Positions 19,127 to 28,824 of a DNA stretch of 36,400 nt are shown piece by piece; positions within the stretch are counted from its first letter, which is position 1; every line of letters begins with the position of its first letter. Source of the stretch: Phytophthora quininea (Eukaryota; Oomycota; Peronosporomycetes; Peronosporales; Peronosporaceae); the NCBI GenBank assembly GCA_011947345.1, contig JAAVTG010000264.1, positions 1-36,400 of the forward strand, written 5' to 3'. The notes below the pieces were generated by a model. That model saw only the letters and a list, made by a program, of their open reading frames with translations. It had not been told where the DNA came from and searched no databases. The translations under genes and the position numbers were made by a program.

Positions 19127-19157
19127 AGCAAAGCCCAACTGAAAGTTGATAGCCCTA
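19127..19157 (-). repeat. hAT right terminal inverted repeat
   Basis: The reverse complement starts TAGGGCTATCAACTTTCAG and reaches GGGCTTTGCT, matching the left end at most positions. Confidence 0.8.
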
Positions 19158-19165
19158 ATGACCAC
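19158..19165 (+). repeat. hAT target-site duplication, right
   Basis: ATGACCAC, partner of 16172-16179. Copia A resumes here. Confidence 0.85.
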
Positions 19166-19640
19166 CACAACTTGAGACACATGAAGTGCCACTATTGTAC
19201 GGGGTGCACAATGATCTGCAGGGGATCGGCCCTCACTTTAAGGCCGCCTGCATTAAGAGGAGGATGGATCGTGATGCTCACGTCTATCGTCGGAACATCT
19301 GAAGCTACCCAAGCACGAAGAAGGTGCAAGTGCAGGCCCAGCCAACGCCGAAGATGACCGGTAAAGGCAAGAGAAAAGCCAAGGCGAGGCGCGAGATCCC
19401 GCTTGCTGAATGCCTGCCGCAAAAAGTGTCTTGCAAAGCGGCCCACGCCGAGCAACCTGCGAGCCCAGCTGTTTCAATCTCGCCACCGCCTTCCGGCTTT
19501 GGCGATTTACTGTCGCCCGGATCCGATCTTTCGGATTTCGAGCCAATGTACACGGACGCTCCGGCGGATCCTTCGACGTAGCGGCCAACACCGTTCGCCC
19601 AATGCCGGGATAGTCGAGACAAGACAGCCCCTCGCGGATG
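19166..19640 (+). pseudogene. Copia A gag, zinc-knuckle end and linker
   Basis: Resumes copia A after the hAT. KCHYC at about 19182-19196 and HFKAACIKRRMDRDAHVYRR at about 19230-19290, in neighbouring frames, make a CCHC knuckle with extra residues between its halves. A basic linker (MTGKGKRKAKARREIPL, about 19354-19404) and a Ser/Pro-rich stretch (FGDLLSPGSDLSDFEPMY) follow, ending in TAG at 19579-19581. In an intact element this leads into the protease, which is missing here. Confidence 0.65.
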
Positions 19641-20066
19641 GTGATCAAGCGCTTGCTGATAACGCTGACGAATTCGAAAAGGCAATGCGGCTTAGGGCTT
19701 ACAAGTGAAGCAATCAAGCTCGTAGAGAGCAGACCCGACAATGGATGCATGTTTACATTTGCAGAAGGGGCTAAACATAACAATACGCATATTAGTACTG
19801 TGAAATTGTATTTGAGTAGCCCAAAGGGCATAGAGTCGTTTCTTTTCGAGAATAGACACTATCTGCACGGGCACTAAAATGCCATTTCTCGGAATATACG
19901 ACGAGTCGAAAGGGTTTAGACTATGGGACGTCTACTACAACAAACATATTCTCTCACGGGATGTGCTGTTTGACACCAACAATGTAACCACCATCGTGAA
20001 GAAAGCTTTTGGAGATGAAAGTCTGGACTCAGTTTCAAATCTGCCTCGAGCGAGACACCCGATGCA
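19640..20066 (+). pseudogene. Copia A deletion junction and integrase C-terminus
   Basis: The recognisable part starts at 19879: FLGIYDESKGFRLWDVYYNK, then ILSRDVLFDTNN, the C-terminal integrase motif that normally follows the catalytic core. The protease, zinc finger and D,D,E core that should precede it are absent. An internal deletion of roughly 2 kb therefore lies between about 19600 and 19870. The bases between hold a 79-codon frame (19638-19877) that I cannot match to any copia part. Confidence 0.65.
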
Positions 20067-21844
20067 GTGGGAGACCAAACATCTGCAACAAGTGAGCATA
20101 CTACAGCAGTGGGAGATCAATCACCTGCAATGGAGAATGCCACAGCGGTGGGAGCATCAAACAAGAGAAGACGTACAGGCTTACTAGAGACCTCTAGTCG
20201 AGAGCCACGACCACGCCGAGGAACTAAGAAACCAAAGAGGTATCAGGACTATCAGTGCTTTCAGGCGGCACTTGACAAGGCTGTCGCACATGATATCCTT
20301 GAGAATCAGGTCCCCCGCCACGCCTCATTAAGGAAGCCCTGAGTGGACCCCATCGAGAGCAATGGACAAGGGCTCTTAAACTTGAATATGACTCTCTCAT
20401 CAAGAATGGCACATGGAGACTAGTACACCTGCCACCCGGATGCAAGGCACTACCCTGTCATTGGGTACTTGCAGTTAAGTACAATGCCGACGGAACTGTT
20501 AAGGGGTTTAAGGCCAGACTTGTTGCGCAAGGCAACCACCAGGAATATGGGGGTTGGTTGTGACGAAGTTTATGCACCCGTGGTTCGGTTTGAGTCGTTA
20601 CGCCTTGTTCTGGCCATAGGGACCATACTGGACTTTCATATTTATCAGATGGATGTGCATACAGTGTTTCTCAATGGCACCATGGAAGGGGAACAGAAAA
20701 TTTACATGAGACAGTCTCACAGCTTTGCGAAGCGAGGCCAAGAGTATCTGGCTTGTGAACTTCTTAAGAGTATTTATGGCCTAAAAGGGGCCCCCAGTAT
20801 CTGGTATAGAGTCCGTCATGCCTTCTTGACATCGATGGGTTTTGTCCGCTGTCACAAAGAGTTCTGTATCTGCGTGTAATACGTGGGAGATAAATGACTG
20901 ATTGCTGCGGTGTATGTCGGCCACCTTACAATTATGTCACGAAACATGAAACTCATTAATAAGCCGAAAGCTGAACTATCAAGAAGGTTCAACATGAAAG
21001 ACCTTGGGGACATTCATTATATCTTAAAGATGGAGGTACATCGAAACAGAGATCAACGCGTGGTGATAATTTCACAGCGGAAGTGCATTGCAGAATTGAT
21101 AGCAAAGTGCAAAGTGGTCAGTAGTTCACCAGTACTAACACCACAAGTGCCAGGTCTTACTCTTGAACCAGAGACAAAAACGACAGCACCACCGATTGCT
21201 GCGCAACCATTTGACTATAGAGGCGTTGTTGGATCACTCCTACATTTAGTCCGTGGGACAAGACTGGACATTGCTAACGCGGTTCGAGAGCTAAACATAT
21301 TTCTATCTTGCTATAATCGTACGCACTGGGATGCAGCGAGGCGAGTACTCAAATACTTGAAAGGAACGTCGACGTACGGTCTGTTTCTAGTTGGGAAAAC
21401 GAGAAATGTGACTAACGAAGTATACACAGACGCGAGCTTTGCGTGTCAACCAAAAAACGTAAATCTGTAACTGGGTACGTAATTCAGATAGCGGGTACCA
21501 GTGTGTCATGGTGTAGTAGCAAACAAGGAAGCGTATCGCTATCGACTGCTGAAGCAGAATTCATCGCACTAAGTGAAGGGGCCAAAGAGAGTGAGTGGCT
21601 ATGGTATCTCCTTGGCGAAATGGGCTTTCCACAGAGAATGCCGGTGCAGGTATGGTGCGACAGTAACGCAGCCATCAGCATCGTGAGAAATCCAGGAAAT
21701 CATAAAGCCAACAAGCATATTGAGATTGGATACTTCTTCACCCGGGATTTTGTTGAACTAGGCAGGCTTAAAATTGCGTATTGTTCAACAACCGAGATGA
21801 CAGCTCATTTTCTCACAAAGGCATTGCCAACAACACAATCCTAA
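20067..21844 (+). pseudogene. Copia A reverse transcriptase and RNase H, dead
   Basis: Linker with KRYQDYQCFQAALDKA, then a frame change near 20310 into ALKLEYDSLIKNGTWRLVHL (RT start), WVLAVKYNADGTVKGFKARL, MDVHTVFLNGTME, LLKSIYGLKGAPSIWYRVRH and a TAA at 20877-20879. The segment that should hold the YVDD catalytic pair reads YVGHLTIM at about 20910-20935, so both Asp are lost. It continues GVVGSLLHLVRGTRLDIANA, then RNase H after a frame change near 21455: SVTGYVIQIAGTSVSWCSSK, STAEAEFIALSEGAKESEWL, VQVWCDSNAAISIV, HIEIGYFFTRDFV. Clearly inactive. Confidence 0.9.
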
Positions 21845-21903
21845 AACTGAGAGAGAAGCTAGGAGTCAGGGATCTAAAATTGTCCCCTTGGACTTAGTGG
21901 CAG

Positions 21904-22200
21904 TGTTGATTAGAGCAGAAAAGACTAAATGAATATGAAACCTTGTTAAAGCGATATATTTTGAGTAGCAAGTACAAGGGGAGCACAGCTGCCGGATAAG
22001 GTAGAAAGATCCCTGCCAATCAGTGGTGCGATGAGGATCGAAGGCAAAGAGGAAGTGAGGACGACCTCGGACTGCGTCCTCGGTGACTCACCTCTTTGCC
22101 TCAGACTGAGCACGTCTTGAGCATAGACATTAGATAGAGAGATAAAGGCTAAATACACTGTATTGAGATCATACACTGTCTCACGAGGCTCATTCCAACA
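21904..22200 (+). repeat. Right (3') LTR of copia A
   Basis: 297 bp, TGTTGATTAG...CATTCCAACA. It lacks the 30-bp hairpin block of the left LTR and carries the internal segment 22043-22091 in the opposite orientation, bordered by GGCAAAGAGG and CCTCTTTGCC. Confidence 0.9.
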
Positions 22201-22205
22201 CATGG
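22201..22205 (+). repeat. Target-site duplication, right side of copia A
   Basis: CATGG, against CATAG on the left (8313-8317). Confidence 0.55.
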
Positions 22206-22647
22206 AGTCTTTATGTTGGATGGACGTTGGTAGCACGTACGTGACCGTCTTGAAGCCTCTGAGAATGGGCTGGGAAGTATGGACGCAGACCGGGGTTGAA
22301 CTCGTCTAGCGGTTCGAGATGCGGAGCTGGAGGGGCCACCGCACACACCTTGTCGATGCTCATATCTACATGGTACCTATAGAATCAAAATATAGCTGTA
22401 CATACATTAAAAATGTAGGTCCTAGATCTGAAATAAAAATAATATTTTCTATGAAGACACCACTTTGGGGCCTTCGGGGTCTCCATGAGCGGGACATCTT
22501 ATTCCCGCTCTTCTCTGCTCGGTGGTCTCCACTGTCGTTTGGTCATTTCCGGAGGACTATCGGCACCTCGGGCAGGGCGTTGTTGAATGAGCGCCAGCCC
22601 CAAGGACGGCAAGCTGTTGCCCAGCGTACAGTTCGTACACCGAAACG
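22206..22647. other. Intergenic stretch right of copia A
   Basis: Continues the pre-insertion sequence of 8312 and leftwards. No convincing gene. An AT-rich block (about 22370-22450) with AATAAA-like sequence and a perfect 8-bp-stem inverted repeat GAGCGGGA...TCCCGCTC (22487-22510) are the only structures I see. On the minus strand it is the 3' flank of the ankyrin relic. Confidence 0.4.
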
Positions 22648-24366
22648 CTACAGGCAATACTGTTTCTTCAGCTTCCTATTGTGTTCATTGCTGTTTCGTC
22701 GAGTTTGGACTTTGATTTTGGTAGACTTCCGCTTCCGCTGAGAACGCACAACAAAATGTCGATAGCATTCGTGCAGGTGGTGGAGTCGCTGGGACATTTG
22801 CAACGCCGGCTTGGTGTTTCCGGTTTCGCCTCCATTTTGCAGAGGTTCGTCAAGACCACCGATCGCTTGTGAAAGAGCAAAGAATGCTCCGAGAGCGTCG
22901 TCACTTTCCGCGAGTTCCATTTCCAGTCGACGGGTGCGACCTTCTGGGCTCGCTCCTCTCTGACGACGGCAGCTTCGAAGCCGTTCGAACAGCTCCAAGT
23001 TGCGCTCTTCTTCACACACTAGAATGTAAACCTGGTAGTCATTCCCATTGCCATCGTCGTCACTGACCCATTTAAAACCGTGTGGTTACTGTCCACTCTC
23101 TGCGTGCGATTCCCCGCGTCATCCTCCATCGATTTGTCAGCCGACACGTACTTTTCACGAATGGGTTCCTTCAGTTTGTCATTGTCCACGCTGTCGAATT
23201 GATCAGCAGCTCAAACGGAGAGATCCCGTCCGCCAAAATACTGAGAGCTGCACCACGTTGGTGCCGCGGTCGAGCAACAATTTAACGATCTTCACGCTCT
23301 GCATTTCGCACACCAAATGCAGCGGTGTCAACTTCCAGACCGTCGGACGTCGACCTGGACGTGTGTTCTTGGAGATCTCAGCAGCGCGACGACAATTGCA
23401 AAAGCGTCATACACAACAGCGTAGTGCGTAGTGCAGTGCCGCGGCATATTTCCCCGTTGCAATGCTGCTAGAAGAACCTAAATCTACTGCCGTCGAGGCA
23501 CAGTGCGAAGTTCACAGCGGCAAATGCACGCGCATATTCGCCTGCTGGGAAATCAACTGATTGATGACTTCGGGCGCTTGTTGAGCTGCACACGCTAAAG
23601 CCAACAGTGGTGGGTCGCTCCCTTCAGAGTCAAGCGAAATTTGCGGTGTCGATAGCAACCGCAATGTCGGTGTGTTGTGCTTTAACTGCAGATCATAATG
23701 CACCTTCAAAAACTTGCTCTCTATCGGCAGTAGGTATCTGTAGTGATGCGAGTGGCGTGAACGATTGGTGCCTGGGTCATGGACAACCTGCAGTTGGTCT
23801 CGTTTAACATTGGCGGTATGCGGTCCGTTCGTAAGAATGAGGTGATACTTACCTAGCAGAGACCGAGTCGAAACAAACGCATGTATGCCATCGTGGTCAG
23901 GCTTGAGGAAGACTGCCTTCGCACCCTCGGGAATGGCCGGCACGCTATCAATCAGCATGTGTCCGTGGGCCGCATTCACGTCAAGACTTCCGGTCGTTAG
24001 CAACACGTCGATGACTGGGAAGTTATTGCTGTTGATGTCGCTCTTCGTTGCCAAGTGGAGAGCTGCGATTCTGTCACCTGCACCGACGTTGAAGTCGACT
24101 CTCCACTTGCTAAGTACATTGCAAAGAAGATCGGATCGCGTTTGGCTATCCTGCCATTGTCCTGACCCAGTACGATAGCCACAGGCAAAATGCCACGGTA
24201 GAAATTGGTCTGTCATAGTAGGTGTCCGATACTCTGTAACACATCTATCACGATCGAACAAGGCTGGATGACGTTTCTGCACACTATCAAGAATGTCTTG
24301 GATAACCGGATCTTGCTTTTGTGTGCGATGGTTGGTGTGAACTCCAGGCATATAGGGCTGTAACAC
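22648..24366 (-). pseudogene. C-terminal half of a paralogous ankyrin-repeat protein
   Basis: The minus-strand frame from about 24366 reads QDPVIQDILDSV...RTPTMTDQFLPWHFACGYRT...LSKWRVD, which parallels ALAIEDILDSG...ETPTVTGHFLPWQFACGAHV...EEWRVD at the end of the gene at 2701-6955. It then goes beyond it: a ~200-residue domain (FVSTRSLLGKYHLILTNGPH, YLLPIESKFLKVHYDLQLKH), ankyrin repeats (PPLLALACAAQQAPEVINQL; LTPLHLVCEMQSVKIVKLLL at about 23335-23270) and a helical, Glu/Arg-rich end (EEERNLELFERLRSCRRQRG). Stop at 22648-22650. Frame changes lie near 23510, 23330, 23240 and 23040. No start is visible: a stop lies just upstream of the homologous region, so the N-terminal half is missing. Confidence 0.75.
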
Positions 24367-24559
24367 TGAAGGTGTTATGTGGATACGACACTAAACGCCA
24401 ACCCCGCCGTCAATCACATTTTCGTAAGAGCGCGGACGCTTTTTTCGAATTTGTTTTAGAATACGACAAGATAGAACTTTTTCTAGGTATGATGTCTAGG
24501 ATACATTTGTATTCGGACCTAAAATTAGCAGCACTGTACTAGGTAGTCGACTCGAGCAC

Positions 24560-27427
24560 ATGACGCTAGATGATGAAGAGCGGAGTGAAGATATCGAGCG
24601 TTCGATACCGCGACTAAAGCTAACAGAAAACGCGCCTGGTCCATCAGCGTCCGAAGTACAAGTCCCCATTGCGAGCGAATTTAGGCTCGATTCCAGTGTA
24701 TTGCCACCCGTTCACGCCAACACGGATCGCGGAAGCAGCCAGTCGAAGGTCATCGCTACTCTTGGCGGTAGTCAAACCGCACGGATCCGATTCGCACCAC
24801 CGCCGCGATCCAAACCACCACCGTCTAAGACTTGTTCACGACCGAGTCGAGTGCACCAACCAGTCGGCAAAGCATTCTTTGGTGAAGATTCCAGCAGTCT
24901 CAAGCAGAAACAATCGGAAACCGCTCAATGTTTCAACATTCTGGAGCAGTGGACGACGTCTGTGGGTCCTGGAGCTTTGAAAAACCTACTTGGTGATGTC
25001 CACGACGTTCTTTATGAAGCGATTTACCGCCGAACGGAAAGTAAGGATAGCACCCAAACCGAAGAGCTTTCAAACGAATTCACAGATGAGTTTGCAACTT
25101 TAGACAGTCACAAGGTCGAATACTTCTCGCTTGCAGCAGAAGTCAATGAAAAAGTCAAGTTACAAAAGCAGGAACGAAACCAACTCAGCACACGTTTGAT
25201 GATGGAGAGAGCGTTGCAAAAGAGCTCACTGGACAGGTCCGAGGGCTGGAAAATGAACTAAAGCAGCTCCACTTACGCCACGTTTACAATCGAGCCGAAA
25301 TCGAAGCTGAACGACGGACTTTACAGCATTTAGAGACAGAGTACGCCTTACTGACGGAAGAAGAGAAAGAGCTGCAACAAGACTGCGAAGTGCTGGAGTT
25401 GCAGCTTGACACGCAGAGAGCTCAACTGAAAGAGCTCCGAAGTCAACAACTCTACTTGGACTTTGTCTCGAGCGCGCCTCTAAAGCGCCACATGGAGGAG
25501 AAGAAGTGGCAGGAGCAGCACGCGACAGTAGCAGTGCAAGTCCAGAACGCTGAAGCGGAGAATAAAGCACTCGAGACCGAGATCAAAGACCTGGAAGACA
25601 AACTGGCGAGCTTGGACGAGCAGTACACTCAAGACATTCAAACCAAACAGCAGTGCGAGGTTGCTTTGACAGAAATTCAAGCGACGTACGAACAAGTCCA
25701 CGAATCTTTCGAGCGGAAGAGAACGTGCTACACGCCAAGACCAGACTGGGACCGCATCGTGGAAGACACTCCAGAGCTGTCGGTTCAAAAGTATCAGTGG
25801 GAGATCGCTGCGAGTCTGCGAGAACACGAAGCTGCCAACTCTACACGTGAAGCAGACAGCAACGACGATTATGGGATACTACAAAGTGTCGATGAGACTG
25901 CAAAGGCCAACGACGCAGCTAAGAAACACAGTCGAGGCAGAACCAAGTCACTCGTCAAGGAAATGCTCAACTGGATCGAGCGGCTTCAGAAGCACTGCGG
26001 TGTCAATCTCCATTTGAGTCGGGTAAGCATATGATTCAATGGCTTACAGCCCCTAAAAACTAACCCTTTACTCGTCTGGTTGCTTTAGATTTGGCACGAC
26101 GTGGAAGAAGCTCGAGTGCAGCTGAACATTCTGCATCACCAACTCGATCGGGCCGTTCGTAAAAACTCTGCACTTGGTCTAATAACCCCCAACGCGTTCG
26201 GAGTGATCACGATCGCAGCTCCAGGCTCTGCTAGTTCCCCATCGAAACCCAGGCAGGACTATATCATGGCTCTCGGGATGCACGAAGGCGTGCCCATGTT
26301 CCTACGCCATTGTGGCAAACTCAAGCACGTGGCGATGAAGAAAGTGGACGTGGAGAAGATGGTCCGTAAGGTGTTAGTTGAGAAGCAGAAGCGTGAACTG
26401 CGCAACCCTTTGGGTCGGTTCTCCCTTGAACAGGTGCTGTACGAGAAGCTGTACCACAAGTACGGCTTCCAGCCATTGATCGCTGAGTGGGGGTACAACC
26501 TGCTGGTAGCTCTGCAAATGTTCAGCTGGGACGCGGAGATCGAGATGTTTCTGCTGTGTCTGACTGGAGCGATCTCCGATCTCGCCTATGTGGACCAGGA
26601 GCAAATGATCCATCGCTGTCAGCAGCTTCTGCTGCAATTATGTGCCATGTACAACGTCGAGAGCTTCGTCAATGAGCGTCGTGTGCTGCTGAAAGATGCG
26701 CTGGTGGCGTTGCGAACGTTTTTCCCGTTGAAAACGTCGGGCCAACTGCAAGCGATCGAGCAAGCGATTATTCGAGATATGCACAAGATGAAGCGTGGCG
26801 GCAACGACTCCATCCTGTACATCGACGACATTCTTCCTTTGGATGTTAAATACCCACTCGGATTCTTTGTCAAGACGATCCGCACGCAGCATTTCAAGGA
26901 GATCCAAGACTTTTACTGCCTGGTGTTGAGGTAATGGGGGTTATCGTTCTTGTGTTGTATTGTTTTACTCACTTGGATATCTTGTCAAAAGCGAGTTGGA
27001 GCAGCGAGATGTGGACCAGAAGGAGTCGTGCCGCTCTCTGCAGTCCGAGACGTGCGTTGCTTTGCTTCTTTCTGCTCAGTCAAAGTTCTTATCTTTACGT
27101 TATCTTTTAGGCGATTTTGACCATCGATCCGTTGGCAGAACGTGCGGCAGTCTACAATATTCTCGTGAAGGCCATGCATGTGAAAACCAAAGCTCAGTTG
27201 CGTTTGCGCGAGCAAGTGCATTACCACTCGGTTCTCAAGGCACGACCACTGTTCTGCTGCTGGGATTGACATATTTCTAATGCGTTTGTTGCGATGAACA
27301 CTAGAAAATGAACGCTACCGGATTGATGAAGTTCACCTTGAATTACGACCCTCACGCAGAGATCAACTGGAGACGTCGCCAGAGCAGCGTCTACAGCGGA
27401 AACACCTCCAGGATCGAGAATCCATAG
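24560..27427 (+). CDS. Coiled-coil protein, possibly cilium/flagellum-associated (TSNAXIP1-like)
   Basis: ATG 24560; introns 26023-26088, 26931-26991, 27052-27110 and 27240-27304; stop TAG 27425-27427. All introns are 59-66 nt and GT-AG except the last, which is GC-AG. A disordered Pro/Ser N-terminus leads to QCFNILEQWTTSVGPGALKN and a helical domain (residues about 130-220). Then comes a long coiled coil (about 25230-25720; LTEEEKELQQDCEVLELQLD, LETEIKDLEDKLASLDEQYT) and an all-helical C-terminus (FSLEQVLYEKLYHKYGFQPL). The layout recalls TSNAXIP1-type axonemal proteins, from memory only. A frame change near 25205-25220 and a phase conflict at the 27051/27111 junction are probable indels. 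Loss of such genes would be expected in species without zoospores. Confidence 0.75.
27240..27304 (+). other. Probable GC-AG intron
   Basis: Exon 27111-27239 is 43 whole codons and ends CTCAAG, followed by GC rather than GT. CTAAT and CACTAG stand 3' of it, and splicing at 27304 continues in phase 0 to KMNATGLMKFTLNYD and a stop at 27425-27427. Its length (65 nt) equals that of the neighbouring GT-AG introns. Confidence 0.5.
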
Positions 27428-27566
27428 TGAACGACTACCCCCACGCGACCGTGAAATTGCTAGGGTCACTCGTGCACTAATGACACACTCGACGTAAAGT
27501 CCTTAACGGTATTGTGCATAAATCAAGAGTGTAGTGTCTAATCATTGCAAAGGATTCATCTAGTGT

Positions 27567-28396
27567 TCACTTGCGTGGCGTTAGAATGACACTACAGGCA
27601 CTCTCGCAGGCTGCCAGTGCGGCCGCTTCATTCTTGTAGCGTCCCAAGTAGATTGGCTTTTGGCCGAACAAATGAAGTTTGGCCGAGTATTTGGATTTCC
27701 TCTGTCTCGTCACGACGTAGCGCTGGCCGCCTTCGCTCGTTATTGAGCTCTCAGCAGACGAGCGACCTTGCGAGAATTCGCTCCCTCTCCCAGCGCTGTC
27801 GGATGAGGACGATGCGTCTCTGGAGTCAGCTGAAGTACGTCCCGAGGAGATGCGATCCTCGTAAGAAGAGGAGCTGGGGATTGTACTTCCCCTTCCGGGG
27901 CTGTACCTGCCCCCAGGCACTTGCACCGGTCGATCTTCATCTTGAACGGGCGAAATCGTCTGCTGTTGTCTCGACCGACCCGCTCGGTTCTTACGCCACT
28001 GGTGTTTCTGGCCTAGCACTGTGTACTTTTGCTCGACACGAGCGTCTTGTTCTTGATTGGAGCTTTGGTCACCACCAAAGAGCTGTCCGACGCCAAATCT
28101 GCTTAGCATTCCACTTGTAGGACCCCCGACATCGATACTTTTGCGTTGTAGATGATAATCCGCATCTTCCGGCGCGTCATGGATTTTCAACGCGACAGCT
28201 TCTCCCGCATGAAGTCACTGCCGTTGTTGGAGTTGCTCCGTAGCGTTCCGTGCATCACCCCTTTGCCTTCCTCAACCGTTGACGGGTTTCCGTGTTCAAA
28301 GCCGTCCATGTCTTCTACGACAGGGGAGATCACTGCTGCGCTTTTCGTCTTGGAATAGCTGCTGCTGTAGAGACCCCGAAGACCCGTTCTGTGCAT
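27567..28396 (-). CDS. Low-complexity protein with AP2-like C-terminal domain
   Basis: The main frame reads from about 28197 (EAVALKIHDAPEDADYHLQR) to a stop at 27567. The middle is Ser/Arg/Gly-rich and probably disordered (SSSSYEDRISSGRTSADSRD). The last ~45 residues read RYVVTRQRKSKYSAKLHLFG, then QKPIYLGRYKNEAAALAACE. That is the two-strand, W/YLG.Y.....AA.A. pattern of AP2/ERF-type DNA-binding folds, seen also in apicomplexan and stramenopile proteins. Upstream of 28197 the neighbouring frame (28396-28187: SPVVEDMDGFEHGNPSTVEE) has similar composition and probably is the N-terminus, one indel away. The true start is unsure. It is divergent from the PLC-like gene with a shared ~430-bp upstream region. 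DNA binding is inferred from the fold pattern only. Confidence 0.6.
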
Positions 28397-28824
28397 GTTT
28401 GAGTGCCAAAAGACTGGTTGTTACACAAGTGACCGAGCTTTTGGTGCTGCTATCTATTCCAATTCGCTCTTGCATGGGACGTCGTGCTCACTATTCTTGG
28501 TGGGCGGTATCCTACCGTTGAGCAGCATCTTAGCATCTTGATGAACCTTGGCGGGGCTTGCCCTCAACGAAGAACACCGTCAATCGTTGTGTAGTCCGAC
28601 TTGACTGGCACATTACTCACCGTCAAATGTGCTACCATCGATCTGTCAAATAGTGGGATGATCCCTCTGACTCATCACATATCGCTGTCAATCTCTTGCC
28701 AGTCGACTGCGACTTGTAATGGCCTCACGTCAATCCTTCCCAGCGCTTTGATGCCAAAGCCGCTCAGTTCTCAAATCTCCACGTTCAGAGCAAGCTATCG
28801 CTTTTGATCTCGCATTTCATCACC
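28397..28824. other. Divergent intergenic region
   Basis: Lies between the AP2-like gene (-) and the PLC-like gene (+), so it should hold both promoters. A minus-strand frame (about 28531-28450, MLKMLLNGRIPPTKNSEHD) could be an upstream exon of the AP2-like gene. The bases just before the PLC ATG (TTCATCACC) are a plausible oomycete start context. No clear TATA box. Confidence 0.4.

Larger units (their letters stand above)
16180..19157 (+). mobile_element. hAT-family DNA transposon, decayed
   Basis: 2978 bp. The left end TAGGCCTGCCAACTTT and the reverse complement of the right end TAGGGCTATCAACTTT are imperfect terminal inverted repeats extending about 32 bases and sharing a GGGCTTT block further in. 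They are flanked by an 8-bp duplication with one mismatch. It encodes a broken hAT transposase on the plus strand. It sits inside copia A gag, just before the zinc knuckle, so it arrived after copia A. Its age relative to copia B cannot be fixed from nesting. The mismatched duplication and many frame breaks suggest it is older than copia B. Confidence 0.9.
8318..22200 (+). mobile_element. Ty1/copia retrotransposon, copia A (degenerate, host of two nested insertions)
   Basis: Bounded by related LTRs at 8318-8624 and 21904-22200, both starting TGTTGATT and ending CATTCCAACA, with near-matching 5-bp flanks. Gag, integrase tail, RT and RNase H remnants all read on the plus strand. After removing copia B (8847-15354) and the hAT element (16180-19157) with one copy of each target duplication, about 4.4 kb remains. 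The protease and integrase core are absent: sequence passes from the gag end (about 19600) to the integrase C-terminal FLGIYDESKGFRLWD region at 19882. Stops and frame shifts are frequent, and the RT active site is lost. It is therefore an old, dead copy and the oldest layer of the nest. Confidence 0.88.

Noticed and set aside
6956..22647. The two ankyrin loci as halves of one gene split by the transposon nest
   Set aside because: They lie on opposite strands and share an overlapping homologous block that differs at many residues, so they are two diverged paralogues.
28601..28807. 68-codon plus-strand ORF upstream of the PLC-like gene
   Set aside because: No domain, weak composition, and it ends just before the PLC-like ATG. 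More likely promoter or leader DNA.
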